From Kineosporia sp. NBRC 101731 (GTDB taxonomy: Bacteria > Actinomycetota > Actinomycetes > Actinomycetales > Kineosporiaceae): DNA of 64,000 bases. A program made the translations under genes and the position numbers. A model generated the notes under the pieces. That model was not told where the DNA came from. It saw only the letters and a program-made list of their open reading frames with translations, and ran no database searches. The DNA is taken from NCBI RefSeq assembly GCF_030269305.1, contig NZ_BSTC01000003.1, forward strand, positions 186,001 through 250,000. Direction: 5' to 3'. Shown here one piece after another: positions 63,687 through 64,000 of this stretch (within the stretch, counting starts at the first letter, position 1; every line of letters starts with the position of its first letter).

Positions 63687-64000
63687 TTGTCACGCACAGG
63701 CCTTGTCTGGGTATCGCTGGTTTCTGCGGGTGCCATGTTTCTGGCCGGATGTGGCAGTGACACCGAGGCCGCATCGGCCGTCGTCTCATCCGGCACCATC
63801 GGGGTGGCCATGCCGAACACCTCCTCGGCCCGGTGGGTCAGCGACGGCGACAACATGAAGAAGCAGTTCTCCCTGCTGGGCTACGAGACCGATGTGCAGT
63901 ACGCGGAGGACAAGTCCGACACCCAGGCCTCGCAGATCGCGGCGATGATCAAGAACGGCGACAAGGCCATCATCGTGGGGGCCGTCGACGGGACGAAGCT
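63687..64000 (+). CDS. Sugar-type ABC transporter substrate-binding lipoprotein, 3' end outside window
   Basis: The first ~104 residues are visible. TTG 63687 has GAAGGGG 6 nt upstream. The lipobox is AMFLAGC. The start of a Peripla_BP_4-type fold is clear: TIGVAMPNTSSARWVSDGDNMKKQFSLLGYETDVQYAEDKSDTQASQIAAMIKNG, then KAIIVGAVDG. This fits ChvE/XylF-like binding proteins for pentoses or hexoses, and the permease and ATPase genes should follow downstream. Confidence 0.85.
   Translation, partial: MSRTGLVWVSLVSAGAMFLAGCGSDTEAASAVVSSGTIGVAMPNTSSARWVSDGDNMKKQFSLLGYETDVQYAEDKSDTQASQIAAMIKNGDKAIIVGAVDGTK

Overview
The window is high-GC DNA with GTG/TTG starts, many 4-bp start/stop overlaps, SARP/AfsR-type regulators, type VII (ESX) secretion-like genes, a DUF2630 gene and an actinobacterial IleRS. 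It comes from an actinomycete; a Kineosporia-like genus is a guess, not shown by the sequence. No rRNA, tRNA or CRISPR array was seen. Functional names rest on motif recognition by eye, with no database search.

Layout. 1-4.3 kb: end of an ESX-type small protein gene, a beta-helix/AAA+ (EccA/CbbX-like) fusion, and a membrane-anchored ricin-domain protein. 4.3-13 kb: secreted or hydrolytic accessory genes (Asp-nucleophile alpha/beta hydrolase, two I36-type inhibitors, a secreted cupin, an MFS exporter) around ileS. 13-18 kb: a full-length SARP-NB-ARC-TPR regulator, then an operon of a plant-type (class II) ketol-acid reductoisomerase and a MEKHLA-domain protein. 18.2-29.7 kb: a second T7SS-like locus. 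A leftward operon (two ESX-like small proteins, a degenerate LuxR regulator, an ECF sigma factor) diverges from a gene for a ~2777-aa multidomain protein with a TcdA/B-like glycosyltransferase and a snapalysin-like metzincin, followed by a second ricin-domain membrane protein. 29.8-36.5 kb: a SARP and a LysR regulator, then a SARP lacking its TPR part, facing a separate TPR gene on the other strand. 36.5-45.2 kb: a DUF3311/SSF transporter pair fused by deletion, hydrolases, an FAD monooxygenase/PI-PLC operon, GT2 and lipase-like genes. 45.2-56.6 kb: accessory DNA with decayed pieces (replication-relaxation, LppA, DUF4143, IS66) around an intact three-gene operon at 50.1-53.9 kb: NrtR-type regulator, nucleoside phosphorylase with an adaptor-like tail, and a four-TM protein. 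56.9-64 kb: Spherulin-4 glycosidase with a divergent DeoR regulator, a deaminase, a C39-like peptidase, GntR, FocA/NirC and the start of a sugar-binding lipoprotein gene.

Two themes stand out. First, the 50-54 kb operon has the architecture of a biological-conflict (anti-phage type) system, and I did not recognise it as a described one. Second, a heptamer-4 bp-heptamer direct repeat (GTYCAST-like, 11-bp period, resembling SARP/AfsR or PHO boxes) recurs upstream of about ten genes here. It suggests a local regulon under one or more of the three SARPs.
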